DNA of 27,829 nucleotides. Origin: JBGPYM01 sp041493205. Its GTDB lineage: Bacteria; Bacteroidota; Ignavibacteria; UBA10030; UBA6906. This document shows, piece after piece, positions 16,119 to 23,527 of the stretch; the first letter of the stretch is position 1; each line of letters starts with the position of its first letter. Under the pieces are notes generated by a model, which did not search any database, was not told the DNA's origin, and worked only from the letters and a program-made list of their open reading frames with translations. Location of the stretch: assembly GCA_041493205.1 (NCBI GenBank), contig JBGPYM010000009.1:1-27829 (forward strand), written 5' to 3'. The position numbers were made by a program, and so were the translations under genes.

Positions 16119-17411
16119 ATGAACACCCGGCGCTCGGACGAACTCTTTGCACAGGCCCTGACGCTGATCCCGGGAGGAGTGAATTCTCCCGTGCGCGCGT
16201 TCCGCTCCGTCGGCCGGTCTCCGCTGTTTATCACGCGCGCATCGGGCGCGCGCATGTGGGATGCCGACGGGAACGAGTTCATTGATTATGTCGGCTCCTG
16301 GGGCCCGATGATCCTCGGCCACGCGCATCCGCGTGTCCTGCGGGCGCTGCAGCGCGCTGTCGGCGCAGGGACGAGCTTTGGCGCACCGACGGAACTCGAG
16401 GTGGCCATGGCGGAGCTCATCTGCAACATGGTCCCCTCCCTCGACATGGTACGAATGGTGAACTCCGGTACCGAGGCGACCATGAGCGCGATCCGCCTCG
16501 CACGCGCATTCACCCGCCGGGAGTGCATCATAAAATTTGAAGGGTGCTACCATGGCCACGGGGATTCGTTTCTGATCAAGGCCGGATCCGGGGCGATGAC
16601 ACTGAGTGTTCCCGACAGCCCCGGAGTTCCCGCGGGCGTCGCTGCCGCCACCCTCACGGCGAGCTTTAACGACATCGACTCGGTGAAACACGCGGCGGCT
16701 GACCATGCAGGAAACGTCGCCGCAGTCATCGTGGAGCCGGTGGTCGGGAACATGGGATGCGTCCCGCCCGCACCGGGATTCCTCAAGGAGCTCAGTCAGT
16801 TCTGTTCGAACGAAGGGATCATTCTCATCTTTGACGAGGTGATGACCGGCTTCCGGCTCGCCCCCGGCGGAGCGCAGGAGCTGTACGGCGTGACGCCGGA
16901 CCTGACGACGCTCGGCAAGATCATCGGCGGCGGACTCCCGGTCGGCGCGTACGGCGGTCGGCGCGAGATCATGCAAATGGTCGCCCCGAGCGGACCCATG
17001 TACCAGGCGGGAACCCTCTCAGGGAACCCCCTCGCCATGACGGCGGGGTTCGAGACGCTCAGCATTCTCCGTGAAAACCCGGGATTCTATGCAGCCCTGG
17101 AGGAGAAGTCGCTCCGCCTCGCCAACGGCATCGCGGAGGCGGTGAACGCGCTCGGTCTCCCCGTGACGCAGAACCGGGTCGGGTCCATGTCCACCGTGTT
17201 CTTCACGCCGGCGAAGGTCGTCAATTACGCCACAGCCCTCAGGGCCGATACGGGAAAGTTCGGCGCGTATTTCCGGGCGATGCTCGACCGGGGAATCTAC
17301 TGCGCGCCGTCGCAATTTGAAGCGGCATTCGTCTCCGCAGCCCACACAGACGAAGACATCACACGAACCATCGAAGCGAGCCGCGAAGCGCTGCGCATCG
17401 CGTTTTCCTGA
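16119..17411 (+). CDS. hemL: Glutamate-1-semialdehyde 2,1-aminomutase
   Basis: HemL is a PLP enzyme that isomerises glutamate-1-semialdehyde to 5-aminolevulinate, the second step of the C5 route, and works directly with HemA. It is 430 residues long. The PLP lysine is Lys267 in TTLGKIIGGGLPVGAYGG. FDEVMTGFR at about 238-246 contains the cofactor aspartate, and the N-terminal LIPGGVNSPVRAF and VNSGTEATMSAIRLAR are diagnostic of this aminotransferase subgroup. It starts 13 bases after hemB, with GAGGG upstream. Confidence 0.97.
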   Translation: MNTRRSDELFAQALTLIPGGVNSPVRAFRSVGRSPLFITRASGARMWDADGNEFIDYVGSWGPMILGHAHPRVLRALQRAVGAGTSFGAPTELEVAMAELICNMVPSLDMVRMVNSGTEATMSAIRLARAFTRRECIIKFEGCYHGHGDSFLIKAGSGAMTLSVPDSPGVPAGVAAATLTASFNDIDSVKHAAADHAGNVAAVIVEPVVGNMGCVPPAPGFLKELSQFCSNEGIILIFDEVMTGFRLAPGGAQELYGVTPDLTTLGKIIGGGLPVGAYGGRREIMQMVAPSGPMYQAGTLSGNPLAMTAGFETLSILRENPGFYAALEEKSLRLANGIAEAVNALGLPVTQNRVGSMSTVFFTPAKVVNYATALRADTGKFGAYFRAMLDRGIYCAPSQFEAAFVSAAHTDEDITRTIEASREALRIAFS

Positions 17412-17430
17412 CCCGCCGGAAGGAGGACTC

Positions 17431-17910
17431 ATGTTTACGCTTACGTGCACGTCCTACGCCAACGGAGGGGAGATTCCTGTGAAGTATGTTCATGCTTCTG
17501 TGCACAGTGGAAAAAACGTTTCGCCGGGATTTTCCTGGAATGATCCGCCGATCGGGGCGAAGTCGTTCACCCTCTCCATCGTCGATCCGCACCCCGTCGC
17601 CAATAACTGGGTGCACTGGTTTGTCATCGATATCCCTTTCCGGGAACGGTCCCTCCCGGAGGGGGCATCCCGGTCGCACCTGCTCCCCACAGGAGCGCAG
17701 GAGCTGCTCAATACATACGATGAACTCGGCTATGGCGGTCCGGCCCCGCCGAAGGGCTCAGGGGTGCACCCGTACGTCGCGACCCTGTACGCGCTGAATG
17801 TTCCCTCGCTGAATCTGCCGAAGGAAACGCCTCTCTCGCGATTTGTGCGGGCGATCGAAGGGAAGGTGATTGCGGAGGTGACGCTGACCGGCACGTTCGA
17901 GCAGAAATAG
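17431..17910 (+). CDS. PEBP / YbhB-YbcL family protein
   Basis: This 159-residue protein belongs to the phosphatidylethanolamine-binding protein family (bacterial YbhB/YbcL branch), whose bacterial role is not established. Conserved ligand-pocket motifs are IVDPHPVANNWVHWFVIDIP, then YGGPAPPKGSGVHPYVATLY and ALNV. No signal peptide is visible, so it should be cytoplasmic. The ATG at 17431 has the strongest Shine-Dalgarno of the operon (AGGAGG) and lies 19 bases after hemL, which makes co-transcription with the heme genes likely and separate translation efficient. It has no known link to heme. It could also be a passenger gene. Confidence 0.88.
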   Translation: MFTLTCTSYANGGEIPVKYVHASVHSGKNVSPGFSWNDPPIGAKSFTLSIVDPHPVANNWVHWFVIDIPFRERSLPEGASRSHLLPTGAQELLNTYDELGYGGPAPPKGSGVHPYVATLYALNVPSLNLPKETPLSRFVRAIEGKVIAEVTLTGTFEQK

Positions 17911-17921
17911 TCTTTGCAGAA

Positions 17922-17943
17922 GCACCGGCAGGGACGCCGGTGC
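17922..17943. terminator. Hairpin between converging genes, possible weak bidirectional terminator
   Basis: An 8-bp perfect stem (17922-17929 with 17936-17943) with a six-base loop lies in the 35-base gap between the end of the heme operon and the end of the oppositely oriented oxidase gene. Neither strand has a proper T-run after the stem, so termination strength is doubtful. Confidence 0.4.
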
Positions 17944-17945
17944 CG

Positions 17946-19055
17946 CTACATGAGGGAGGCAACGTACCGTGCGATGGCGGGAGACGCGGTGAGTCCCGGT
18001 GACTCGATGCCGATGAGGTTGATGAGCCCCGGGAGTCCCCGGTCCGCTTCGTCCCGGATGATGAAATCGCGCGGCGGCCCGCCGGGGGGCTGGGTTTTCG
18101 GACGGATGCCGCTCATATCGGGGGAAAGGTCTTCATCCCTGATGTGCGGGAGAATCCGCCGCACCGATGCCGCAAACACCGCCCGCTTCCTATCGTCCAC
18201 GCGGTAATCCTGCCGTCGGTCTTTCTGGTACTCAATGTCCGGCCCGAACTTCAGCCGGCCGCCAAGGTCGAGTACCGCATGGACTCCCAGCGTGTCGTGG
18301 GCCGGAACCGGGTAGACCAGCCTCTGCACACACCCGCTCAGAGACGCGGGGAGTGAAAAATAGCACCCCTTGCTGTAGAACAGTCGGTATCCCGCCTTGT
18401 CGCAGTCAATCCCCGCAAGCGCAGCGACAGAGTCGCAATCGAGTCCGGCAGCGTTGATCACGCATTCCGACGTAAACGTTGAAGTGCCTGTCCCTTCGCG
18501 GATCGTAATGCGATAGTCTCCGGACTGCCGCTCCAGTGCGACCACCTCGCAGTGCGTCTGGATTTCCGCCCCGTGCCCGCGGGCCGTGTGGGCGAAATAA
18601 TCCATGAGTCCGTGGGCGCTGATGATGCCGGTGTCGGGCGACAGCAATCCCCCCACGGACACGATCTGCGGCTCCAGCCCATGGACCGCTTCTGCGGTCA
18701 ACAACTTCAGGGTGACGCCGTTGGATGTCCCGAGGGCCTGGAGGTCCGCGAGCGAAGCGAGTTCGTCCTGCGACGTTGCCGTGATGATCTTGGTGATGCG
18801 CCGGTGGGGGATATCGTGCCGCGCGCAGAGATCGTAGAGCAGCCGGTTCCCCTCTACGCAGAGACGGGCCTTGAGCGATCCGTTCGCGTAGTAGATTCCG
18901 GCGTGAATGACCTCGCTGTTCCGGCTCGACGTTTCCTGGCCGTATTTCGGGTTCCGCTCGAGAACGAACAGGGGAGCGTACCGTGCGGAGAGTTCAGCGG
19001 CGATCGCAAGGCCCACGACCCCGCCGCCGATGATGGTGACCGCTGCATCAGGCAT
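17946..19055 (-). CDS. lhgO: L-2-hydroxyglutarate oxidase/dehydrogenase
   Basis: This 369-residue FAD-dependent oxidoreductase of the DAO fold oxidises L-2-hydroxyglutarate to 2-oxoglutarate. L-2-hydroxyglutarate is a wasteful side product of malate/lactate dehydrogenases and an intermediate of some lysine catabolic routes. The FAD motif IIGGGVVGLAIAAELSARY starts at residue 8. The LhgO signature SSRNSEVIHAGIYYANGSLK follows, then ARLCVEGNRLLYDLCARH, VINAAGLDCDSVA and the C-terminal GIESPGLTASPAIARYV. No membrane anchor is seen. It is the second gene of a minus-strand pair, nine bases after the HAD phosphatase gene. No other lysine-degradation gene is nearby, so a metabolite-repair role is the simpler reading. 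Confidence 0.92.
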   Translation of the reverse strand: MPDAAVTIIGGGVVGLAIAAELSARYAPLFVLERNPKYGQETSSRNSEVIHAGIYYANGSLKARLCVEGNRLLYDLCARHDIPHRRITKIITATSQDELASLADLQALGTSNGVTLKLLTAEAVHGLEPQIVSVGGLLSPDTGIISAHGLMDYFAHTARGHGAEIQTHCEVVALERQSGDYRITIREGTGTSTFTSECVINAAGLDCDSVAALAGIDCDKAGYRLFYSKGCYFSLPASLSGCVQRLVYPVPAHDTLGVHAVLDLGGRLKFGPDIEYQKDRRQDYRVDDRKRAVFAASVRRILPHIRDEDLSPDMSGIRPKTQPPGGPPRDFIIRDEADRGLPGLINLIGIESPGLTASPAIARYVASLM

Positions 19056-19064
19056 GCCGTTCTT

Positions 19065-19973
19065 TCAGGGTGCTTCGATGATTTCCGGGTTTTCGACGAG
19101 GACCCAGCGTGCATCCCGTTGCACTCCCGGCGATCGGAAAAAGTCGTCTGTATCGCGATTGCGGGAATTGATGCGCACTTTCAGATCGGTCGAGAAGAGG
19201 AACAGGGGGATGTCGTTTTTTGAATCGCTTGCGACCAGAAGCGGGGCGGCAGCGGTCCGCAGACGGAGCGCGCTGATCTTCCCTTCACGGATGGGAATCG
19301 GCTCCACCTCTTCGGGGGTCAACACGCCGTCCTGTACCTTCATTTCGAGTCCGATGACCCGGTCGGGTGGAATGCCGAGCGATGCAAAGACCGGTTCAAC
19401 GCTCCACCGGTTGCTTCCGGACACGGCCCAGACGTCGAACCCCAGCCGGAGGAGTTCCGTGAGGAGCTCGCGTCCTTCCCGGAGAAAGCGCACGCCGCGC
19501 GGAAGCGTCCGGCTGCCGAGCCGGCGCGTGGACAGGGGCGCGGTCCGCTCGTCGTCGAACGTTGCGCGGGCGATCGCCCGCACTTCGTCGGGTGTGAACC
19601 ACGCAAGCAGGCGGACGATGTCCGCGCACGCCTTGGTGACGAGCCCTGCCGCGATCTGGTCAACATACCAGGAGATCAGCAGGTCGGCGAATGCCCCGAA
19701 TTCCGCCGACGCGGTCCGCTCGGTCTCCGTCATCCGGGCGAGTCTCCGGTACAGGCTTTCGATCAGCGCGTTTCCGGGATGGTCCGGCCACACCTCGGCA
19801 GGGGAGCGCTGGAACTGAAAGCGCTCGATCTGACGATAGAACATCGCTTCCCCGATATCCCCTTTGATGACGGTGCCATCGCAGTCGAAGACAGCGCACG
19901 GCGGAGGACCGGAAGAGTGATTGCGGTGCTGCGCGAGAAATGCCGCGACGGCCGGGTGCTTCAGTATGTGCAT
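19065..19973 (-). CDS. HAD-superfamily phosphatase (SerB-like, type I cap)
   Basis: This 302-residue haloacid-dehalogenase family hydrolase is probably a small-molecule phosphatase. Motif I is FDCDGTVI with the nucleophile Asp30 and acid/base Asp32. A helical cap domain fills about residues 40-155. Motif II is VSGSN near residue 185, a lysine at about 232 serves as motif III, and motif IV is ASDSKNDIPLF with Asp250 and Asp254. The layout resembles phosphoserine phosphatase and related HAD-IB enzymes, but the protein is longer and its substrate cannot be read. The ATG at 19973 is preferred; an in-frame GTG ten codons upstream is possible. It heads a two-gene transcript with lhgO. Confidence 0.85.
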   Translation of the reverse strand: MHILKHPAVAAFLAQHRNHSSGPPPCAVFDCDGTVIKGDIGEAMFYRQIERFQFQRSPAEVWPDHPGNALIESLYRRLARMTETERTASAEFGAFADLLISWYVDQIAAGLVTKACADIVRLLAWFTPDEVRAIARATFDDERTAPLSTRRLGSRTLPRGVRFLREGRELLTELLRLGFDVWAVSGSNRWSVEPVFASLGIPPDRVIGLEMKVQDGVLTPEEVEPIPIREGKISALRLRTAAAPLLVASDSKNDIPLFLFSTDLKVRINSRNRDTDDFFRSPGVQRDARWVLVENPEIIEAP

Positions 19974-19991
19974 GCAGGAGACCGGAGACTC

Positions 19992-20003
19992 GTGAATTTT
20001 CAC
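19992..20003. promoter_or_regulatory. Inverted repeat at the predicted HAD gene start point, possible operator
   Basis: GTGAA, two T bases and TTCAC form a short inverted repeat immediately after the candidate -10 box of the minus-strand promoter. A repressor bound here would cover the transcription start. Short repeats of this size also occur by chance. Confidence 0.3.
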
Positions 20004-20032
20004 AAGATACGAACGACCGCCTGCATTCGCAA
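20004..20032 (-). promoter_or_regulatory. Candidate promoter for the HAD phosphatase / lhgO pair
   Basis: On the minus strand TTGCGA (20032-20027), 17 bases, and TATCTT (20009-20004) form a sigma-70-like promoter about 30 bases before the HAD ATG. It is back to back with the lepA promoter; the two -35 boxes are three bases apart. Confidence 0.45.
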
Positions 20033-20035
20033 GAA

Positions 20036-20064
20036 TTGCGCCTCTGGAGGGAAATCCGTATATT
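20036..20064 (+). promoter_or_regulatory. Candidate promoter for lepA
   Basis: TTGCGC (20036-20041), a 17-base spacer and TATATT (20059-20064) face the lepA gene. The -10 box matches the consensus at five of six positions; the -35 is weak. An ATG lies five bases after the -10 and opens a 21-codon mini-ORF (20070-20135) ending six bases before lepA. Confidence 0.5.
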
Positions 20065-20093
20065 GGCCCATGCAGTGCACTCCCCCCAGCGTG

Positions 20094-20129
20094 TCCGCCC
20101 TGGATTTCCCGGGGCGGATTTTGTGTTCT
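20094..20129 (+). promoter_or_regulatory. Terminator-like hairpin in the lepA leader
   Basis: TCCGCCC (20094-20100) pairs perfectly with GGGCGGA (20112-20118) around an 11-base loop, and TTTTGTGTTCT follows. It sits between the candidate promoter and the lepA start, so it cannot be the terminator of an upstream plus-strand gene, because none exists there. It may be an attenuator or simply a structured leader. Confidence 0.4.
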
Positions 20130-20141
20130 ATGTGACAAGGC

Positions 20142-21941
20142 ATGGAAAACCTCCGGAACTTCTGCATCATCGCCCATATCGACCACGGGAAGTCGACGAT
20201 CGCCGACCGCCTGCTGGAACGGACCGGGACCATCACCCCGCGCGAGATGAAGTTCAACCAGGTGCTCGACGACATGGACCTGGAGCAGGAGCGCGGCATT
20301 ACCATCAAGCTGCATGCGATCCAGATGCACTACCGGTCGGCCGGAGGAGAGGACTTCGTCCTGAACCTCATCGATACGCCCGGCCATGTTGATTTCTCCT
20401 ATGAAGTTTCCCGTTCCCTCGCCGCGTGCGAAGGGGCGATCCTCGTCGTCGATGCCTCCCAGGGGGTGGAAGCACAGACCATCAGCAATCTCTACCTCGC
20501 CATTGACGCGGGACTGGAAATCATCCCGGTCGTCAACAAGATCGACCTCCCCAGCGCGATGATCGACACGGTGAAACTGCAGATCAGGGACCTGATCGGC
20601 TGCCGCGACGATGAAATCCTCCTGACAAGCGCCAAGGCGAACCTCGGCATCGACGAAATCCTCGAGGCGGTTGTCCGGCGCATACCGCCGCCGCAGGGCG
20701 ACCCCGCTGCGCCGCTGCGGGCCCTGATTTTTGATTCGGTCTTCGACATCTACCGCGGGTCCATCGTCTATATCCGCGTGATGGAAGGGACGCTGCGCGA
20801 ACGGGAGAAGGTGATGTTTTTCGCCAACGGCAGGTCGTACGAAGCGGAAGAGGTTGGCGTCCTGGAAATGAAACGCAACCGCACGGGGGAGCTCTCGGCG
20901 GGCAACGTCGGGTATCTCATCGCAGGCGTCAAGGACGTGCATGACACGAAGGTCGGTGACACGGTCACCCATGTGGCCGCGCCCGCCAGCGGACCGCTCC
21001 CCGGCTACAAGGACGTCAAGCCGATGGTCTTCAGCGGCATGTACCCGACCAACGCGGAGGATTTTGAGGATCTCCGTGGTGCGATCGAGAAGCTGCAGCT
21101 GAACGACTCATCCCTGATGTTCGAGCCCGAGACCTCCACAGCCCTCGGGTTCGGATTCCGGTGCGGGTTCCTCGGCCTCCTGCACATGGAGATCGTCCAG
21201 GAACGGCTGGAACGGGAATACAACCAGAACATTATCAACACCGTCCCGAACGTCGAGTACCGCGTCACAAAAAAGGACGGGTCCATTGTCCTCGTGGACA
21301 ACCCGTCGTTCATGCCCTCCCTCGGCGAGATTGAACAGGTGGAAGAGCCGTTCATCAAGGCCCAGATCATCGTGCCGACCGAGTACGTCGGGAACATCAT
21401 GAAGCTCTGCATGGACCGGCGCGGGCAGTACCGGAACACCACATATCTCGATCCGACGCGCGCGGACATCACGTATGAAATGCCGCTGTCGGAAATCATT
21501 TTCGATTTCTACGACAAGCTGAAATCCATAAGCCGCGGGTATGCCTCGTTCGACTACGACCTGCTCGAGTTTCGCACTTCCGAGCTGGTCAAGCTCGACA
21601 TCCTGCTTAACGGCGAATCGGTCGATGCGTTTTCATGCATCGTCCACCGGGACAAGGCGCACGACTGGGGGAAAAAGCTGTGTGTCAAGCTTCGCAAACT
21701 CATCCCGCGGCAGATGTTCGAGGTCGCCATCCAGGCGGCCATCGGCAGCAAGGTCGTCGCCCGTGAAACGATTTCCGCCATGCGCAAGAACGTGCTTGCA
21801 AAGTGCTACGGCGGCGACATCACGCGCAAACGGAAACTCCTCGAGAAACAAAAAGAGGGAAAAAAGCGTATGAAGCAGGTGGGGCGCGTTGAAATACCCC
21901 AGGAAGCGTTTCTTGCGGTCCTTTCCATGGAAGACGAATAA
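20142..21941 (+). CDS. lepA: Elongation factor 4 (LepA), back-translocating GTPase
   Basis: LepA is a ribosome-associated translational GTPase; 599 residues is the standard size. G1 is AHIDHGKST (from about residue 11), switch I includes DDMDLEQERGITIK, G3 is DTPGHVDF, G4 is NKIDLPSA, and G5 is TSAKANLG. EF-G-like domains II, III and V follow (GFRCGFLGLLHMEIVQERLE), and the LepA-specific C-terminal domain ends the protein (RDKAHDWGKKLCVKLRKLIP, then AKCYGGDITRKRKLLEKQKE). The start has only a weak AAGG upstream. It is followed after eight bases by signal peptidase, the classic lepA-lepB order. Confidence 0.98.
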   Translation: MENLRNFCIIAHIDHGKSTIADRLLERTGTITPREMKFNQVLDDMDLEQERGITIKLHAIQMHYRSAGGEDFVLNLIDTPGHVDFSYEVSRSLAACEGAILVVDASQGVEAQTISNLYLAIDAGLEIIPVVNKIDLPSAMIDTVKLQIRDLIGCRDDEILLTSAKANLGIDEILEAVVRRIPPPQGDPAAPLRALIFDSVFDIYRGSIVYIRVMEGTLREREKVMFFANGRSYEAEEVGVLEMKRNRTGELSAGNVGYLIAGVKDVHDTKVGDTVTHVAAPASGPLPGYKDVKPMVFSGMYPTNAEDFEDLRGAIEKLQLNDSSLMFEPETSTALGFGFRCGFLGLLHMEIVQERLEREYNQNIINTVPNVEYRVTKKDGSIVLVDNPSFMPSLGEIEQVEEPFIKAQIIVPTEYVGNIMKLCMDRRGQYRNTTYLDPTRADITYEMPLSEIIFDFYDKLKSISRGYASFDYDLLEFRTSELVKLDILLNGESVDAFSCIVHRDKAHDWGKKLCVKLRKLIPRQMFEVAIQAAIGSKVVARETISAMRKNVLAKCYGGDITRKRKLLEKQKEGKKRMKQVGRVEIPQEAFLAVLSMEDE

Positions 21942-21949
21942 GGAGACTC

Positions 21950-22855
21950 ATGGCACCATCGCCTCGCAAAGAGATCAGCAAAGAGACCGCCGCGGTCCGA
22001 CGCGAACCGGTCAAGGACTTCCTGAAGGACCTGGCGTTCGTCCTGGTTTCCTTCTTCTTTCTGAACAGCTTCGTCCTCGCGTCGTTCGAGGTCCCCACCG
22101 GTTCGATGGAAAACGAGATCATGGCCGGGGATTTCCTGTTTGTCAACAAGTTCCTCTACGGAGGGACAACGCCGCGGACGATTCCCTTCACGAATGTCCG
22201 CCTGCCGTGGTTCCGCGTCCCCGGCTTTCGCAGCGTGGAGCGGGGCGATGTCATCGTCTTCGAGTTCCCCGGTCAGCGCGATGAACTGGAATCACCGGAG
22301 TTCATGTTTTACCTGAAGCGCGCCGTCGCGGTCACGGGCGACACGGTGCAGGTGGTCAACCGGCTGCTGCTCGTGAACGGGAAGCCCGCGCCGCTCCCCC
22401 GCAACATGAAATTCAACAACATGAACGCGAAGCCCCCGGGCTACGCCGATCCGAAGATATTCCCGAAGGGCTCCCGCTACAACGAGGACAACTGGGGACC
22501 CGTCGTCGTTCCCCGCAAAGGCGACCGTGTGGACCTGACCCCTGCGACCATTGACCGGTGGGCGACTTTCATCGGCAGGGAGGGTCACCGCGTGCGCATG
22601 GACGGCCACGGGCGCATCATGATCGACGGGAAGGAAGCGGCAACCTATACCGTGGAACGAAATTATCTTTTCGGCATGGGTGACAACCGCGACAACAGCC
22701 TGGACGGCCGGTTCTGGGGATTCGTCCCGGAGGAGAACATCGTGGGGACGCCAATGATCGTGTACTGGTCGTGGGACCCCGACCTGCCCCTGACCAACGT
22801 CATCGGCAAGATCGCCTCCATCCGCCTCAACCGGATCGCCACGATCATCAAATAG
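21950..22855 (+). CDS. lepB: Signal peptidase I, first copy
   Basis: This 301-residue membrane-bound serine protease removes signal peptides from exported proteins. One N-terminal membrane helix (about 28-47) is followed by the catalytic serine Ser52 in VPTGSMENEI and the general base Lys123 in YLKRAVAVTGD. The box E motif GMGDNRDNSLDGRFWGFV is present. An insertion of about 60 residues between the lysine box and box E (roughly 150-215), rich in basic and aromatic residues, makes it longer than the next copy. AGGAGA precedes the ATG, and the gene is eight bases after lepA. The next gene starts one base after its stop. Confidence 0.96.
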   Translation: MAPSPRKEISKETAAVRREPVKDFLKDLAFVLVSFFFLNSFVLASFEVPTGSMENEIMAGDFLFVNKFLYGGTTPRTIPFTNVRLPWFRVPGFRSVERGDVIVFEFPGQRDELESPEFMFYLKRAVAVTGDTVQVVNRLLLVNGKPAPLPRNMKFNNMNAKPPGYADPKIFPKGSRYNEDNWGPVVVPRKGDRVDLTPATIDRWATFIGREGHRVRMDGHGRIMIDGKEAATYTVERNYLFGMGDNRDNSLDGRFWGFVPEENIVGTPMIVYWSWDPDLPLTNVIGKIASIRLNRIATIIK

Positions 22856-22856
22856 C

Positions 22857-23516
22857 ATGAACCGGATGGCGGCCGCCGTACAGCACCCCTTCCGGTGGCT
22901 CCGGCGTTATCGGGAAGTGGGACAGGTGGCCGCGATCACATTCGGGATCGCACTCTGCGTCAAGACCTTTGTGGTGGATGCGGTCCATATCCCGTCCCGC
23001 TCGATGGAAGAGGCCCTCCACGCGGGTGATTTTGTGCTGGTGAACAAACTGCTCTACGGCCCTGTGACGCCGGAATTTCTCCCCCTGCTTAATGTGCGGC
23101 TCCCGCACTTCCGTCTTCCTGCGCTCATGGCACCCCGTCCGGGCGACGTCGTGGTGTTCCGCTTTCCCGCGTCCGGCGACCCGCTTGTCCGGGAGGGGCA
23201 GTTGCTGGTCAAACGCATCATCGCGCTGCCGGGACAGCGCGTCGAGATCCGCAGCGGCGCCGTTGTCGTAGACGGCCGTGTGATTGCCCCGCACCGCGGG
23301 AACGGAGCGGACGCGGGATCGCGGTCGGATTATGGCCCGTGCGTGGTTCCCCCGAAGAGCTATTTCGTCCTCGGCGACAACATGGGGGACAGCTACGACA
23401 GCCGCGCGTGGGGGTTCGTGCCGGCAGACCGCCTGGTCGGCAAGGCCTTTCTTGTGTACTGGTCGATCGGCGACCAGGGGATCCGTTGGTCCCGTATCGG
23501 CAGCATCGTTCATTGA
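22857..23516 (+). CDS. lepB: Signal peptidase I, second copy
   Basis: This 219-residue signal peptidase I paralogue has one N-terminal membrane helix (about 21-40), catalytic Ser49 in IPSRSMEEAL, Lys119 in LLVKRIIALPGQ, and box E VLGDNMGDSYDSRAWGFV. Both catalytic residues are intact, so it should be active. It lacks the central insertion of the first copy. Its ATG overlaps nothing but is only one base after the first copy's stop. Tandem copies may divide substrates, but the sequence does not say how. It lies 11 bases before hemW. Confidence 0.95.
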   Translation: MNRMAAAVQHPFRWLRRYREVGQVAAITFGIALCVKTFVVDAVHIPSRSMEEALHAGDFVLVNKLLYGPVTPEFLPLLNVRLPHFRLPALMAPRPGDVVVFRFPASGDPLVREGQLLVKRIIALPGQRVEIRSGAVVVDGRVIAPHRGNGADAGSRSDYGPCVVPPKSYFVLGDNMGDSYDSRAWGFVPADRLVGKAFLVYWSIGDQGIRWSRIGSIVH

Positions 23517-23527
23517 CGCATCCGGCC

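Noticed and set aside
19974..20972. A minus-strand extension of the HAD phosphatase reading frame back across lepA to 20972
   Set aside because: The extra N-terminal part overlaps the well-supported lepA gene and has no recognisable domain. The HAD domain begins only after the ATG at 19973.
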